A stretch of DNA of 64,000 nt from Histoplasma ohiense (taxonomy: Eukaryota > Ascomycota > Eurotiomycetes > Onygenales > Ajellomycetaceae), in contig JAEVHH010000001.1 of NCBI GenBank assembly GCA_017607445.1, positions 5,208,001-5,272,000 on the forward strand. The letters run 5' to 3'. The position numbers and the translations under genes were made by a program. The first letter of the stretch is position 1. Each line of letters opens with the position of its first letter. Below the pieces are notes generated by a model, which saw only the letters and a program-made list of their open reading frames with translations, made no database searches and was not told the DNA's origin. Below are positions 25,701 to 36,201 of the stretch, in pieces.

Positions 25701-26365
25701 AGGAAGCTTTTCAGCTTCTTTTTCATTGAACACATCTGCAAAGTCTTTGTACAATTCAGATAGTTTCTTGTATGATTTCTTGAGATCTTTGAGTTCTAGC
25801 TTTTCTAACACTTTTTTGATATCTGTTATGCTAGCAGTGAACACTTGGATGTTCTTCTTCTCATACACTTGACAGATTAGTAGTTTGTACACTTTCACTG
25901 ATATCTGAATGAGATCAGTGGTTCTATTGACATTCTTCTTGTAAACACAGTCACCTTCTGAGAAAATAAGACAGTGATTGTATGTGTCCAACAAGGTTTC
26001 AAATTCTGTGAGTTATGATAGACTGAGTATTAGATTGTATTCAAGGTCTTGTATTTTGTATGTGTATATGTTTTTTTTCTTGTGTTCTTCTACATCAACA
26101 TTAAATCTTATCATGTTGTAGAAGGTGGATCCTCTGAGGCTGTCAAATTCACTGAGTTTATACAGTTTGAAAAAGAAGATATACTGAAGCTTATGCTTCT
26201 CAACCAGCTGGGTGTCTATAAGAGTATAGTGAAGAAAACCACTGTCTATCATTGCTCATATGTTGACTAAGCTATTTACAATAACAGAAATCATGATTGT
26301 GTTCACTTGCATTTTCTGCTCAAATCTTCAGCTAGCTTTCTGCTTCTTGAGCTCTTGTCTGTGTT
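22734..26365 (-). pseudogene. pol of element C (decayed)
   Basis: The domain order is as in element A: protease DSGFLHYTLID (near 26250-26210), linker to KEAEKLPPHQELSIDHTIEL (about 25720-25660), RT with VYMNDILIF (near 25175), RNase H (about 24860-24400), integrase (about 24000-23500) and chromodomain (about 22960-22780). The TAG stop (22736-22734) is inside the LTR. The RT motif Asp-to-Asn change is a G-to-A transition. Stops are TGA, from TGG or CGA. Confidence 0.88.
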
Positions 26366-26441
26366 TTAGAGTGAGAGCTTGTCTTTTCCCTGTTCTTATC
26401 TATCCGCGGGCGACACAGCATTTATGCACATGAGGGGTTTA

Positions 26442-26975
26442 TGTAACGGGCGTACTTCGATTAACGATTTGGTACTATCCTAATTACAGATTACGAATTG
26501 ATTAAGGAAAGAAAGAGAAAAGAAATCAGAAGAAAAGGTCGTACGAAGGGGGTTCTTATAGAGGAAAGTTCGGGGTGGAAGAATATCAGAAGCCGCTCCA
26601 CAGTGGAGCGCGGAGCAGAAGAACATTAAGGGGTATGTGTAAGAATTGTTAGAAGTTACACAAGCGCAGAATGTGGAGCAGAGGAATCATTGAGAGCTAT
26701 GTGAAAGAATCATTAGAGACTACACAAGTGTGGAACACAGAGCAGGGGAACATAAGAAGCTACACAGAAGAATCATTAGAGACTACACAAGCACAGAGCA
26801 TGGAGCGGAAGAACATTAAGAGCTATGTGAAAGAATCATTAGAAACTACACAAGCGCGGAGCACAGAGCAGAAGAACATCAAGGATTATGCAAGATCACA
26901 ATGGCCAGAAATGAGCAGGTGCAGGAGGGGAGTTGGTTGCATAAGTTAATTACTAACAGATGCTAACCTGTCACA
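26442..26975 (-). repeat. 3' LTR of element D
   Basis: 534 bp. This is the best preserved LTR in the window, with many CpG sites. It starts TGTAACGGGCGTAC and ends CCTGTCACA. The self-priming sequence is in its apparently original form TTACGAATTGATT (near 26490). Tandem 63-bp repeats are clear at about 26640-26890. The 21-residue repeated reading frame across them is only a by-product of 63 being divisible by three. Confidence 0.94.
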
Positions 26976-29900
26976 TTATCCCCCCCTACCGGGGTGAGTG
27001 AGGACTTGTAGATGTCGAGGGCGGCGGTGTCCTTCAAGGCAGACACAGATTCCCAGGTCGGACAATCATATCCTACCCATTTGATGAGGTATTCACAGCA
27101 GCGGCAGTTGGTTCTATTGTCAAGAATTGCTTCAATTTCCCACTCGAGTTCATTGTCTTCTCCTACAATGGCGGGTGGCTGCCAATCGGAGGTTCTCTGT
27201 GAGGGGAATGGATCCTCAGCCACGGGTCGGAGCAGGTTCATATGAAAGACATTGTGGATGCCAGGTGGGGTGTTGAGTCAATAATCATGTGTGCCTAGCA
27301 CTTCCTTCACTGTATACTTGGTGTGGTGGTAATCTAGCATACACAAGGGGTGGTCCATTCTTATGTTCTTGAGGTCCAGCCAGACTTTGTCTTCTACATG
27401 GTATTGAGTCACAGAACTTCTTCTGATGTTCACTTGATTCTTGTAATCTTGCTGAGCACTGGTCATTGAAGCTTCTGCCCATTTGTAAGCTTTCTTCAGC
27501 TTGCTCATGATGTTCTCTGCTGTCTGTATGGGGCTGCGGGCGTGCGCGGTTTCTCGGGGAGTCTCAGAGAAGTCCAGAACCTCTAAGTTGTATTCATGTA
27601 GAAGGAAGAATGAGCTTACATCTGTCATAGCAAAATCTTGACTGTTAATTGCAATCTCAGTGTGTGGCAGCAGATTGCTTCAGTTGTCTTGCATATAATT
27701 GCAGAACTTACAGAGAATGTTCTTTACTGTTTGTATCATTCTCTCAGTAGCTTCATCAGTCTCTGAGTGGTATGCTGTTGATAACTTTCATTTGATTCTT
27801 AATAATTGGCATATGCAGGCCCAGAGTGTGCTGATGAATTGACTGTCTCTATCTGACACAATGAATGAAGGCAGACTGTGTATATGATAGAACAGGCTTC
27901 TGATGAAGGCATCTGCAACTACTTCAGCATTCATCTTGTCACAGAGCTGTAGTATTACACTCTTGCTGAGTCAGTTGACAATGACTAGAATGTTCATAGA
28001 ACCTCCACTTTCAGATAAGAAAACTGCAAAATCAATAGCTATATCACACCAAGTTCAGTCAGGGACAGATAGAGGCTTCAGCATCCCTTTTCAGCATTCA
28101 CACCATGCTGTCACTGAGCTGCAGTGATCACAGTTGTGTACAAACCAGTGTATGTCTTTCAACATATCTGGTCAGTAGAATTCTCAGGCAATGATGTTGT
28201 ACATGATTTCATGTTCTGAGTGTCTGATCATCAGCAAGTCATGAATTTCTTGCATGATCTGTGTTTGTAGAGGTTCTGAATCAGGGATCCATTGCCTATC
28301 TCAAAAGTGTAAGCAGTTGTCATCATCAATTGAACATGCTGAGATGTCTGTTCTTGGGTATACATCTGCAGGGAATTGAGGTGCTTTACTTTGTACAGCT
28401 TCAGCAGCTTGCTGCCAGAATTTATCTGCTTCTGCCACTAGTCTCCATTGTTCTTCAAGCAAGGGTTCTTGAGCTCAGGACTGGTTGATATGTATGTGAG
28501 GTTCATCTGGTTGTGTAGGACTTTCTATAATCATGAGGTTGATTAACCAATGCTCTCAGTGTTTCCATCTGTCATCTAGGTCATCAGATGGCATATCTTG
28601 TTCTCAGCAGAACAGAGCATCCGCAAGGGTGTTCTCTACTCCAGATTGATAACAAATTGTGAACAAAAAACAGCTAAGGAACAATGACCAACACATATGT
28701 CTCTTGATGAGCTTACAAGTGATTGTGAAGTATTCTAAGTTCTTATGATCAGTAACAATCTCAAACTTCTCAACACTCATAAGTTCAGACTCTCATTCTT
28801 TGAGGCATTGTATGATTGCTAGAAGCTCCTTGTTGTAGATCTCATAGTTGCATTCAGCAGGTGACATCTTTTTCAAGGTGAAGGCACAGAGTCATAGAAC
28901 ATCTTTGTTATCATATTGCATTAGTGCCCCATCTACTACATAACCTGAGGCATCTGTTTCGAGAATTGTATGCTTATCTGAATTGAATGATTGCAGCATT
29001 GAGGTGCTTGTGAACATACACTTCAGCTTTTTGAATGCTGCGTCCACTTCGTCAGTCCATTGGAATACAGTGTCTTTCCAGGTCAGGTCCGTCAGTGGTT
29101 GTATGATATTGGAGAAGTCTTTGATGAATCTTCAGTAGAAGTTGGTGAATCCTAGGAAGCTTCTAGTCTCTTTTACTGAGACTGGTGCCTCTCAGTTGAG
29201 GATTGCTTCCATCTTCTTAGAATCCATGCATACGCCTTTTTCAGCTTCAATGATAAATTCTAGGTAGGTCATAGACTTGGTCTCAAAGTCACATTTGTCA
29301 ATGTTCACTTGCAGTCCAACTTTATGTAGACAGTCAAGCACTTGTTGTACATGCTTGCAGTGCTCAGTGAGCAGTCCATCAGTGAAGATCAGAATATTGT
29401 CCATGTACACTGAGGCAATCTCATCAAGCAGGTCTCATAGAGCCCAGTTAATGTATTTCTGAAACATGCTCAGAGCATTCACTAATTCAAAGAGGGTCAC
29501 TGTCCATTCATATAATCTGTAACATGTATGAAAAGCAGTTAGCCATTCATCATCTTCATTAATCCTTATCTTATAGAAGGCTGCAGAGATGTCAAGCTTT
29601 GTAAATCATTTTGCTTTTCCTATTCATTCAAGTGTTTTGTTGATGAGTGGAAGAGAGTATTGATCCTTCTGTGTAATTTTGTTGAGTTCTCAGTAGTCAA
29701 CACAGAATCATAAGCCTTCTTCTGATTTCTTCATGAACAGTACAGATGCTGTGGTGGGTGAGTTGCTAACACAAATGAAGTCTTTGTCCAGTAATCTGTT
29801 GAGTGTTTTTCATAGGATGAGGAGCTTGTTGTGTGACATGCTGTAGAGAGGATCTCAGAGCAGTTGCAGGTTCTTACTGTCTTTCTTGATGAGCTCAATT

Positions 29901-30594
29901 GTATGATCTATGCTGGGTTCTTGATGAGAGGGAAGCTTTTCAGCTTCTTTCTTGTCGAACACATCTGCAAAGTCTTTGTATGATTTGGGTAGTTCCTTGC
30001 ACAGTTTCTTGAGGTCTTTGGGTTCTAACTTTTCTAATGCTTTTTTGATATCCACCATGCTAGCAGTGAACACTTGGATGTTCTTCTTCTCATGCACTTG
30101 GTGGGTTAGTAGTTTGTACACTTCCACTGATATCTGGGTGAGATCAGCGGTCCTATCGACATTCTTCTTGTAAACACAGTCACCTCCTGGGAAAATAAGG
30201 CAGCAGTTGCATGTGTCCAACAAGGTTCCAAATTCTGTGAGCCATGATAGGCTGAGCATTAGGTTGTACTCAAGGTCTTGTATTTCATATGTGTATACAT
30301 TCTTTTTCTCATGTCCTTCTACATTGACATTAAATCTTACCATGTTGTAGGAGGCTGATCCTCTGGGGCCATCAAATCCACTGAGCTTATGCAGCTTGGA
30401 AAAGAGAATATACTGGAGCTTATGCTTCTCGACCAGCTGAGTGTCTATAAGAGTGTAATGAAGGAAACCACTGTCTACCATTGCTCATATGTTGACTAGA
30501 CTATTTACAATGGCAGAGATCATGATTGCATCTGCTTGCATCTTCTGCTTGAATCTCCAGCTAGCTTTCTGCTCCTTGAGCTCTCATTCATATT
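26963..30594 (-). pseudogene. pol of element D (decayed)
   Basis: Protease MVDSGFLHYTLID (30481 downward), then a linker, RT (about 29840-29190) with VYMDNILIF, RNase H (about 29080-28700), integrase HHCC (about 28240-28130), core with DFAVFLS and SDRDSQF (about 28030-27860), and a chromodomain EWEIEAILDNRTNCRC (about 27145-26990) with an aromatic cage region LIKWVGYDCPTWE. The family is a chromovirus. The Asp-Asn swap in YMDD to YMDN is a transition and would abolish RT activity. Stops are nearly all TGA. The last codon lies inside the LTR. Confidence 0.9.
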
Positions 30595-31608
30595 TTAGAG
30601 TGAGAGCTCATCTTTTCCCTGTTCTTGCCTATCCGCGGGCGATGCAGCATTTACATGCATGAGGGGTTTACTTGGGGCGATTGCATTTGGACATTGGTTT
30701 GTGAAGTGCTCTGGCTTGTTGCAGTGTATGCAGACTTCTCTGGCAATTTGGTCAGCAGCATCCTTCTCTGAGATGTTGAGGACTCTCAGATGACTTGCAT
30801 TTATGTGTGGGACTCAGTTCATTGATTCTGGTTCAGAGGCAGAGGGCGCTGCAGAGCAGTTCAAGGTGTACACATTTGTTCAGCAGAATCCTCTGCAATT
30901 TTGAAGTGCGTGGAACTGAGACAGGTCATTGTCCAACAGGCAAAGATCAGCACAGAATTCACTGTATGTTGAGAGCTTCAGACACTCTACACTTCAGTTA
31001 TGCAACTGAAAGTTCAAATTCTTGAACAGCATGTTGATCTTGACAGCATTGTCTCAGTCTTGCCCACCTGCTTCTAGGAGCTTGTGGTTGAATTCAGAAA
31101 GATAAGTTGCCAATGCAACATTCATCTGATGAGTCTGATTAAGTCAGTCTAATGCCTTGGCTTGAAGTGTAGAATCAAGGAAGAGGAAGTTGAGTTGTCA
31201 GAAGACTAGCTCTGGCATATGCTGATGGTTCTGACAATGACTCATCCAGGGTTGGAATTTTGCTAACATGTCACCATTCAACCTGCTATGAATATACCAC
31301 ACTTGGTTGAATAGCGAGTCTATTGCTTGTCTGTTGATGTCCAATTTGGTGTTTGCTTTTGACTTCCACATGAGGTAGAGTGCTAGATCTCTCTCATATT
31401 TGTCAAGGATTGGAAGCTTCTCTCTTGAGGGCTTTTTGTGAGGCGTGGGTGTAGAAGAAATGGTGAACACAGAAGTGCTCATTTCAGCAAGTTGTTGTTG
31501 CAATTCAGCCATCTGTAGTGCCTGTTGCTGGAGGATGCTTTGTAGGTCTAAGTTGTCGTCCGCTGCATTCGGGTGCAGTGGATGTTTGTAGGATTGCTCA
31601 TAGTTCAT
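30595..31608 (-). pseudogene. gag of element D (nearly open)
   Basis: 1,014 bp from ATG 31608 (MNYEQSYKHPLHPN) to TAA 30597-30595. A Gln-rich coiled segment (LQSILQQQALQMAELQQQL, about 31540-31480) leads into a capsid-like region (SLFNQVWYIHSRLNG). The zinc knuckle CIHCNKPEHFTNQC (CX2CX4HX4C) is intact near 30735-30690. Four or so TGA stops interrupt it. The next frame (-1) holds pol. Confidence 0.92.
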
Positions 31609-32013
31609 TTCAATATCTAAGAACATATAATAATAAAAAAAAAGAAAAGGAATACTTGTAGACACTTGATTCTCTCACAGACACTATTCACAGTGTTGCA
31701 GTGCTAAGCTTGATCAAGCTTCTTTGTGAACACTATTCACAGTGTTATGGTTTGTAGACACTCAGGCCTTGTAGAACACAGTCAATTGTGTTTCAGATGC
31801 TTAGACACAACAGTCTATATAACTAATGATAAGAGCACTCAGGCCCACAAGGGATCTCTTGTAACAACTAGACACTCAGACCTGTAAATGACGCACTCAG
31901 GCATAAGAACTGGTAATGACACACTCAGATGTAAGAATTGGTAACAACACACTCAGATGTAAGAACTAATAACAAGACACTCAAGCCTTAAACACAGAAG
32001 AATCAATTCATAA
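31609..32013 (-). other. Leader and primer-binding site of element D
   Basis: 405 bp. The primer site is 32013-32001, a perfect 13-nt complement of LTR positions 32063-32075. Three tandem units of about 30 bp (CACTCAGATGTAAGAA core, 31880-31990) come next; A and E have one unit fewer. The palindrome AAGCTTGATCAAGCTT is at 31706-31721, flanked by CACTATTCACAGTGTT on both sides. Confidence 0.75.
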
Positions 32014-32547
32014 TGTAACAGACATACTTCAATTAATGATTTGATACTATCCTAATTACAGATTATGAATTGATTAAGGAAAGAAAGAGAAAAGAAATCA
32101 GAAGAAAAGGTCATATGAAGAGGGTTCTTATAGAGGAAAGTTCAGAGTGGAAGAATATCAGAAGCCACTCCACAGTGGAGTGCAGAGTGGAAGAACATTA
32201 AGAGGTACATATAAGAATCATTAGAAGTTACACAAGCGCAGAATGTGGGGCGGGGGAATCATTGAGAGCTACACAGAAGAATCATTAGAGACTACATAAG
32301 TGCAGAACACAGAGCAGAGGAACATAAGAAGCTACACAGAAGAATCATTAGAGACTACACAAGTGCAGAGCACAGAGTGGAAGAACATTAAGAGCTACAC
32401 AGAAGAATCATTAGAAACTACATGAGTGTGAAGCACAGAGTGGAAGAACATTGAGGGTTACACAAGGTCACAACAGCCAGAAACGAGCAGATGCAGAAGG
32501 GGAGTTGATTGTGTAAGTTAATTACTAACAGATGCTAACCCGTCACA
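32014..32547 (-). repeat. 5' LTR of element D
   Basis: 534 bp. It is much more mutated than the 3' LTR of the same insertion: its inner edge reads TGTAACAGACATAC, with all four CpG sites of the first 30 bases lost, while its outer edge still reads CCCGTCACA. Confidence 0.93.
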
Positions 32548-33690
32548 GTTTACTCAGAGCAATTGCATTCAGATATTGATTCACAAAGTGCTCTGACTTG
32601 TTGCAGTGTATGCAGACTTCTCTGATGATTCAGTCAGCAGCATTCTTCTCTGAGATGTTGAGAACTCTTGAGTAACTTGTGTTTATATATGAGACTCAGT
32701 TCATTGATTCTGATTTGAAGGTGGGGAGTGCTGCAGAGTGGTTTGAAGCATATGTATTTGTTTGATGGAATCCTCTGTGATTTTGAAGTGTGTGGAACTG
32801 AGATAGATTGTTGTTCAACAGATGAAGATCAGTGCAGAATTCACTGTATATTGAGAGCTTTGAACACTCTATGCTTCAGTTATGCAACTGAAAGTTCAAG
32901 TTCTTGAACAACATATTGATCTTGATGATATCATTTCAGTCTTACTCATCTGCTTCTAGGAGCTTGTGATTGAATTCAGAAAGATAAGTTGTCAACACAA
33001 CATTCATCTGATGAGTTTGATTAAGCCAGTCTAACACCTTGGCTTGAAGTGTAGAATTGAGAAAGAGAGAGTTGAATTGTTGAAAGACTAGCTCTGATGT
33101 ATGCTGATGATTCTGACAATGACTCATTCAGAGTTGAAATTTTGCTAACACATCATCATTCAACCTGCTATGAATATACCACACTTGATTGGATAGTGAG
33201 CCTATTGCTCATCCATTGATGTTCAATTTGATGTTCACTTTTGACTTTCACACAAGGTAGAGTGCTAGATCTCTCTCATATTTGTCAAGGATTGAAAGCT
33301 TCTCTCTTGAAGACTTTTCATGAGATGTGGGTGTAGAAGAAACAGTGAATACAGAAGTGCTCATCTCAGCAAATTGTTGTTACAATTTGACCATCTGTAG
33401 CATCTGCTGCTGGAGGATGCTTTGTAGATCTAAGTTATCATCCATCATATTCAGATGTGGTGGGTGTTTGTAGAATTGCTTGTAGTTCATTTTGATATCT
33501 AAGAACATATAATAATAAAAAAAAAAGAAAAGAAATACTTGTAGACATTCAGTTCTCTTGCAGACACTATTTGTAGTGTTGCAGTGCTAAGCTTGATCAA
33601 GCTTCTTTGTGAATGCTATTCACAGCATTACAGTTTGTAGGCACTTGAGCCTTGTAGAACACAGTCAATTGTGTTTTGAATGCTTAGACA

Positions 33691-33836
33691 TGTAGTTCAA
33701 AGGTTGTTTGAGCTGTTCAAAGCTTCTAAGCTTTGCAGCTCTTCTTATACGAATTAACTAGTGTGGTAGTGTACACCATCCTTGATAATAGAGGGTGGTG
33801 TATGCTATGGAAGAATAATAAACTGAAATTACCACA
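33691..33836 (-). repeat. 3' LTR of element F
   Basis: 146 bp. On the plus strand it reads TGTAGTTC...ATTACCACA. It differs from the 5' LTR at about ten sites, all transitions, most explained by loss of CpG on one strand or the other. Confidence 0.93.
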
Positions 33837-33851
33837 TCCTCCCCTATCAAA
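33837..33851 (-). other. Polypurine tract of element F
   Basis: On the minus strand GATAGGGGAGGA lies directly upstream of the 3' LTR. This is the expected place of the plus-strand primer and fixes the orientation of F. Confidence 0.75.
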
Positions 33852-34251
33852 TCTGTCTATGCCCTTGTGACAGAAATAGTGTTATGCCATGCGCGCCCAC
33901 TTTTGCAATGCACTATTCCACAATAGGTAAGATGCTCACTTCACACGCACAAGAGTCCCTATCACAACAACACCGGCCCATCACTAACAACACCATGTTC
34001 ACAATCTTCCTCTTTCATTCATTCTCTCATACTCCTTTCATTCAACCTCTTCTGCCTTGCTTCAATCATTCTACACATCTATCCCCTTCTATCAAACATC
34101 TAGCCCTTCTCTATTCTGTGATATAGCCTCTGATCACTGCATCTCTCACTGTTCTGATTGCATCATGTGATCTATTGGTAAGTTCTTGTCAATCAAACCT
34201 TGTCAAAAGCTAATCTGGCTGCAAATTGACAGCTTTCACAGTTGCTAACTG

Positions 34252-35677
34252 TTGTTAGCTTCTACCTCTCATTGCCAGAGCACATGTCTTGCTTGTGATT
34301 GTCTCATCTCCTCTTTCAATGCCTCTTCTGCATGCAACCTCACTTCTGTTGAGGAGATCGCCTCTGCCGATGTTGTGGGGACAGAGTGCAATGATGACAA
34401 TGCCAGTGAAGCAGTTGATGAGAGTGTAGGCAGTGATGATAGTGTTCATGAAGATGCTGAGATAATGGATGTCTCTGTGTTGTCCTCTGCTGCTGCCTTC
34501 TCTGCTCCCACTGATTCTCTCTCTCTCACCCTCATCAATCCCCCTCTTTCCTCCCACACTGATTCCTCCCTCTCACTCAATCTTCAAGAGGCTCTGTGCA
34601 TCTTCCACAGTCCTCCCCTCTATCCTCCACACCCCTCTCCCACTTCCACTGCCTCCACCAAAACATGATTTCACACACAAGTACTGTACAACACAATCCA
34701 ATTCACCAGTTATTTGTCTGTCACATCTCTTGCTTGAAGCAAGTACAAGACTTTTAGCAATCTTACACACCCTCTGAATTCTGCTGTTGTTTGTACTGAT
34801 TGTGCCAAGCATATGTTATACCCCTCCTTGTCTCTTTCCTACAATTTTTATTCTAACTTTCATAGGTGAAATTGTACAGAGTCTCCACATTGTTGAGATT
34901 ATGACAGATGAAGATCCTCACATCATGTTTGCTTACACCAACTTCTGCATCACCCCTCTGTCTTTGCATGCTTTCAACTTATCAGACAAGTGCCTTCATC
35001 CCCTTTGTTGGCAAATGACTTCCAACTTGGTCATTCATAGGAAGAAGATACATGTCCAAGGTAGTTCAAACAGCAACATGGTGCTTTTTTATATCTGCAG
35101 TGAGTATACATCTGTTTCTTGTGCTGATTGTGTGAGGGGCAAAGAGTCATTTCAATTTTGCATTCTGCCTTCTGCACATGACTGTTCTGTCAGCTGCTCT
35201 CATCTCTGCTGCAACTGCCTCTGAAGCTTCAAGAGGAGTTCCTGTTCCTTCAGTAAGCATACACTTCTTTCTTCTCATTGTGATGGCTGTTAATGTTCTA
35301 CAGTTACTTCTGACATCACTCTGTGTACATCTATTCCTGCTCCTCTCTCAGATCCTTTCACCACTTGTCCATCCTTCTCCACTCTCAATTCCACTCCTCC
35401 TCTTCCTTCAACTCTCATTGAGTGAGCATCCATCACTCATCTCTGTAGAAATTCAGGCACTCACTCAACTGCTTTGCTCACTCTCTTCTCACCCTCTCCT
35501 CTTCTGGCCAGTTTTTCTCTGTGTATGTATGCCCATTGTTTTGTTGGCCTCTCTGTGAATCTCCCCATTGAAGATATTGAATCAATGCATCAGACCCTGC
35601 ATGAGGCAGAGGCATGCACTGCACTCCTACACACACACCTTGAAATCCTGGAGTCCTTGGCACAGACTGAGTTTTAG
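34252..35677 (+). pseudogene. Reverse-strand accessory frame of element F (Cys-rich, unknown function)
   Basis: This runs opposite to gag-pol, between the pol end and the 3' LTR. The first block (34252-34668) is Ser-rich and acidic (VDESVGSDDSVHEDAE). A middle block (about 34865-35215) ends in a Cys cluster: CADCV, eight residues, C, then HDCSVSC (35118-35210). A candidate donor GTAAGC follows at about 35253. The last block (35560-35677) has a coiled-coil look: IEDIESMHQTLHEAEAC, ending at TAG 35675-35677. The parts are in different frames, so it is either spliced or broken. I do not recognise the family. The base composition is coding-like, with Ser/Thr/Asp codons kept. B and the Helitron have similar reverse-strand frames. 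Confidence 0.5.
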
Positions 35678-36201
35678 TTTTCTTTTTGTTGCATACAGAC
35701 ATTTCTGAGGGTTGTTGGTTTGAGTGTTTTCATTGATGTACATCTTTTCTTTTGTTTTTGTGATGTCCATGTATTTTTAGGAGTTGGGTGAAGCCCTTGC
35801 AGCAGTCATTAGAGCTGTGCATGAATAGATCTTTTTTCTGATTTCCTCTTTTTCCTTCCTTTCCTAGTCATTAATCTTATGCGACCTTTTACTGGTTCTA
35901 CACTTGATGACTAGATGCGGCAGATCCTATGTTTTCCAATGAGAGCCTTCTGCCTCCACATATTATACTGTCCCCCTTCACAAGCTCAGACAACTACAGC
36001 AAATGACCCATCAAAACTAATCTCATCTGATCTCTGAGTGTTCTCAGATGTCAAAATAGCTTGATTCAACATGTTCACTGATGTTTCTGACAGTTCATCC
36101 TCTGAGGTCTCCACAATTGAGCTAGTGTAGACAGTCAAATCCTCTTCTGAATCCCTTTGTTTCTTGCGACCTGATCCACATGCTGATCAGCCACCTCGAG
36201 T

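Larger units (their letters stand above)
26442..32547 (-). mobile_element. Gypsy/chromovirus element D (family 1), inserted in C's gag; least decayed copy
   Basis: 6,106 bp, both LTRs 534 bp. The TSD GTTTA is at 26437-26441 and 32548-32552. It is the innermost family copy on this branch, and it keeps the most CpG sites and the longest open frames (gag start to about 31198; protease region 30481-29855; C-terminal integrase and chromodomain 27241-26963). It is still dead: many TGA stops, and RT YMDN. The nesting order makes it younger than C. Confidence 0.95.
26366..33490 (-). pseudogene. gag of element C, split by element D
   Basis: The frame starts at ATG 33490, runs to 32553, then resumes at 26441 and ends at TAA 26368-26366. 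The pieces are 938 + 76 = 1,014 bp, exactly the gag length of A, D and E. That confirms the D insertion site and its TSD GTTTA. The N-terminal piece carries several TGA stops. The zinc-knuckle region lies in 32553-32640, ending just before the D insertion. Confidence 0.9.

Noticed and set aside
26600..26900. CRISPR-like regular repeats in the LTRs
   Set aside because: The units are contiguous 63-bp tandem repeats with no unique spacers, inside retrotransposon U3 regions of a eukaryote.
26671..26949. Open frame with a 21-residue repeat (ESYVKESLETTQ type)
   Set aside because: It lies across the 63-bp U3 tandem repeats of a D LTR, opposite to the element; it is open only because the unit is divisible by three, and it is broken in other LTR copies.
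33884..34126. Plus-strand frame next to F's 3' LTR
   Set aside because: Low-complexity Ser/Pro/His/Phe sequence without a motif; could be part of the accessory frame's leader, but there is no positive evidence.
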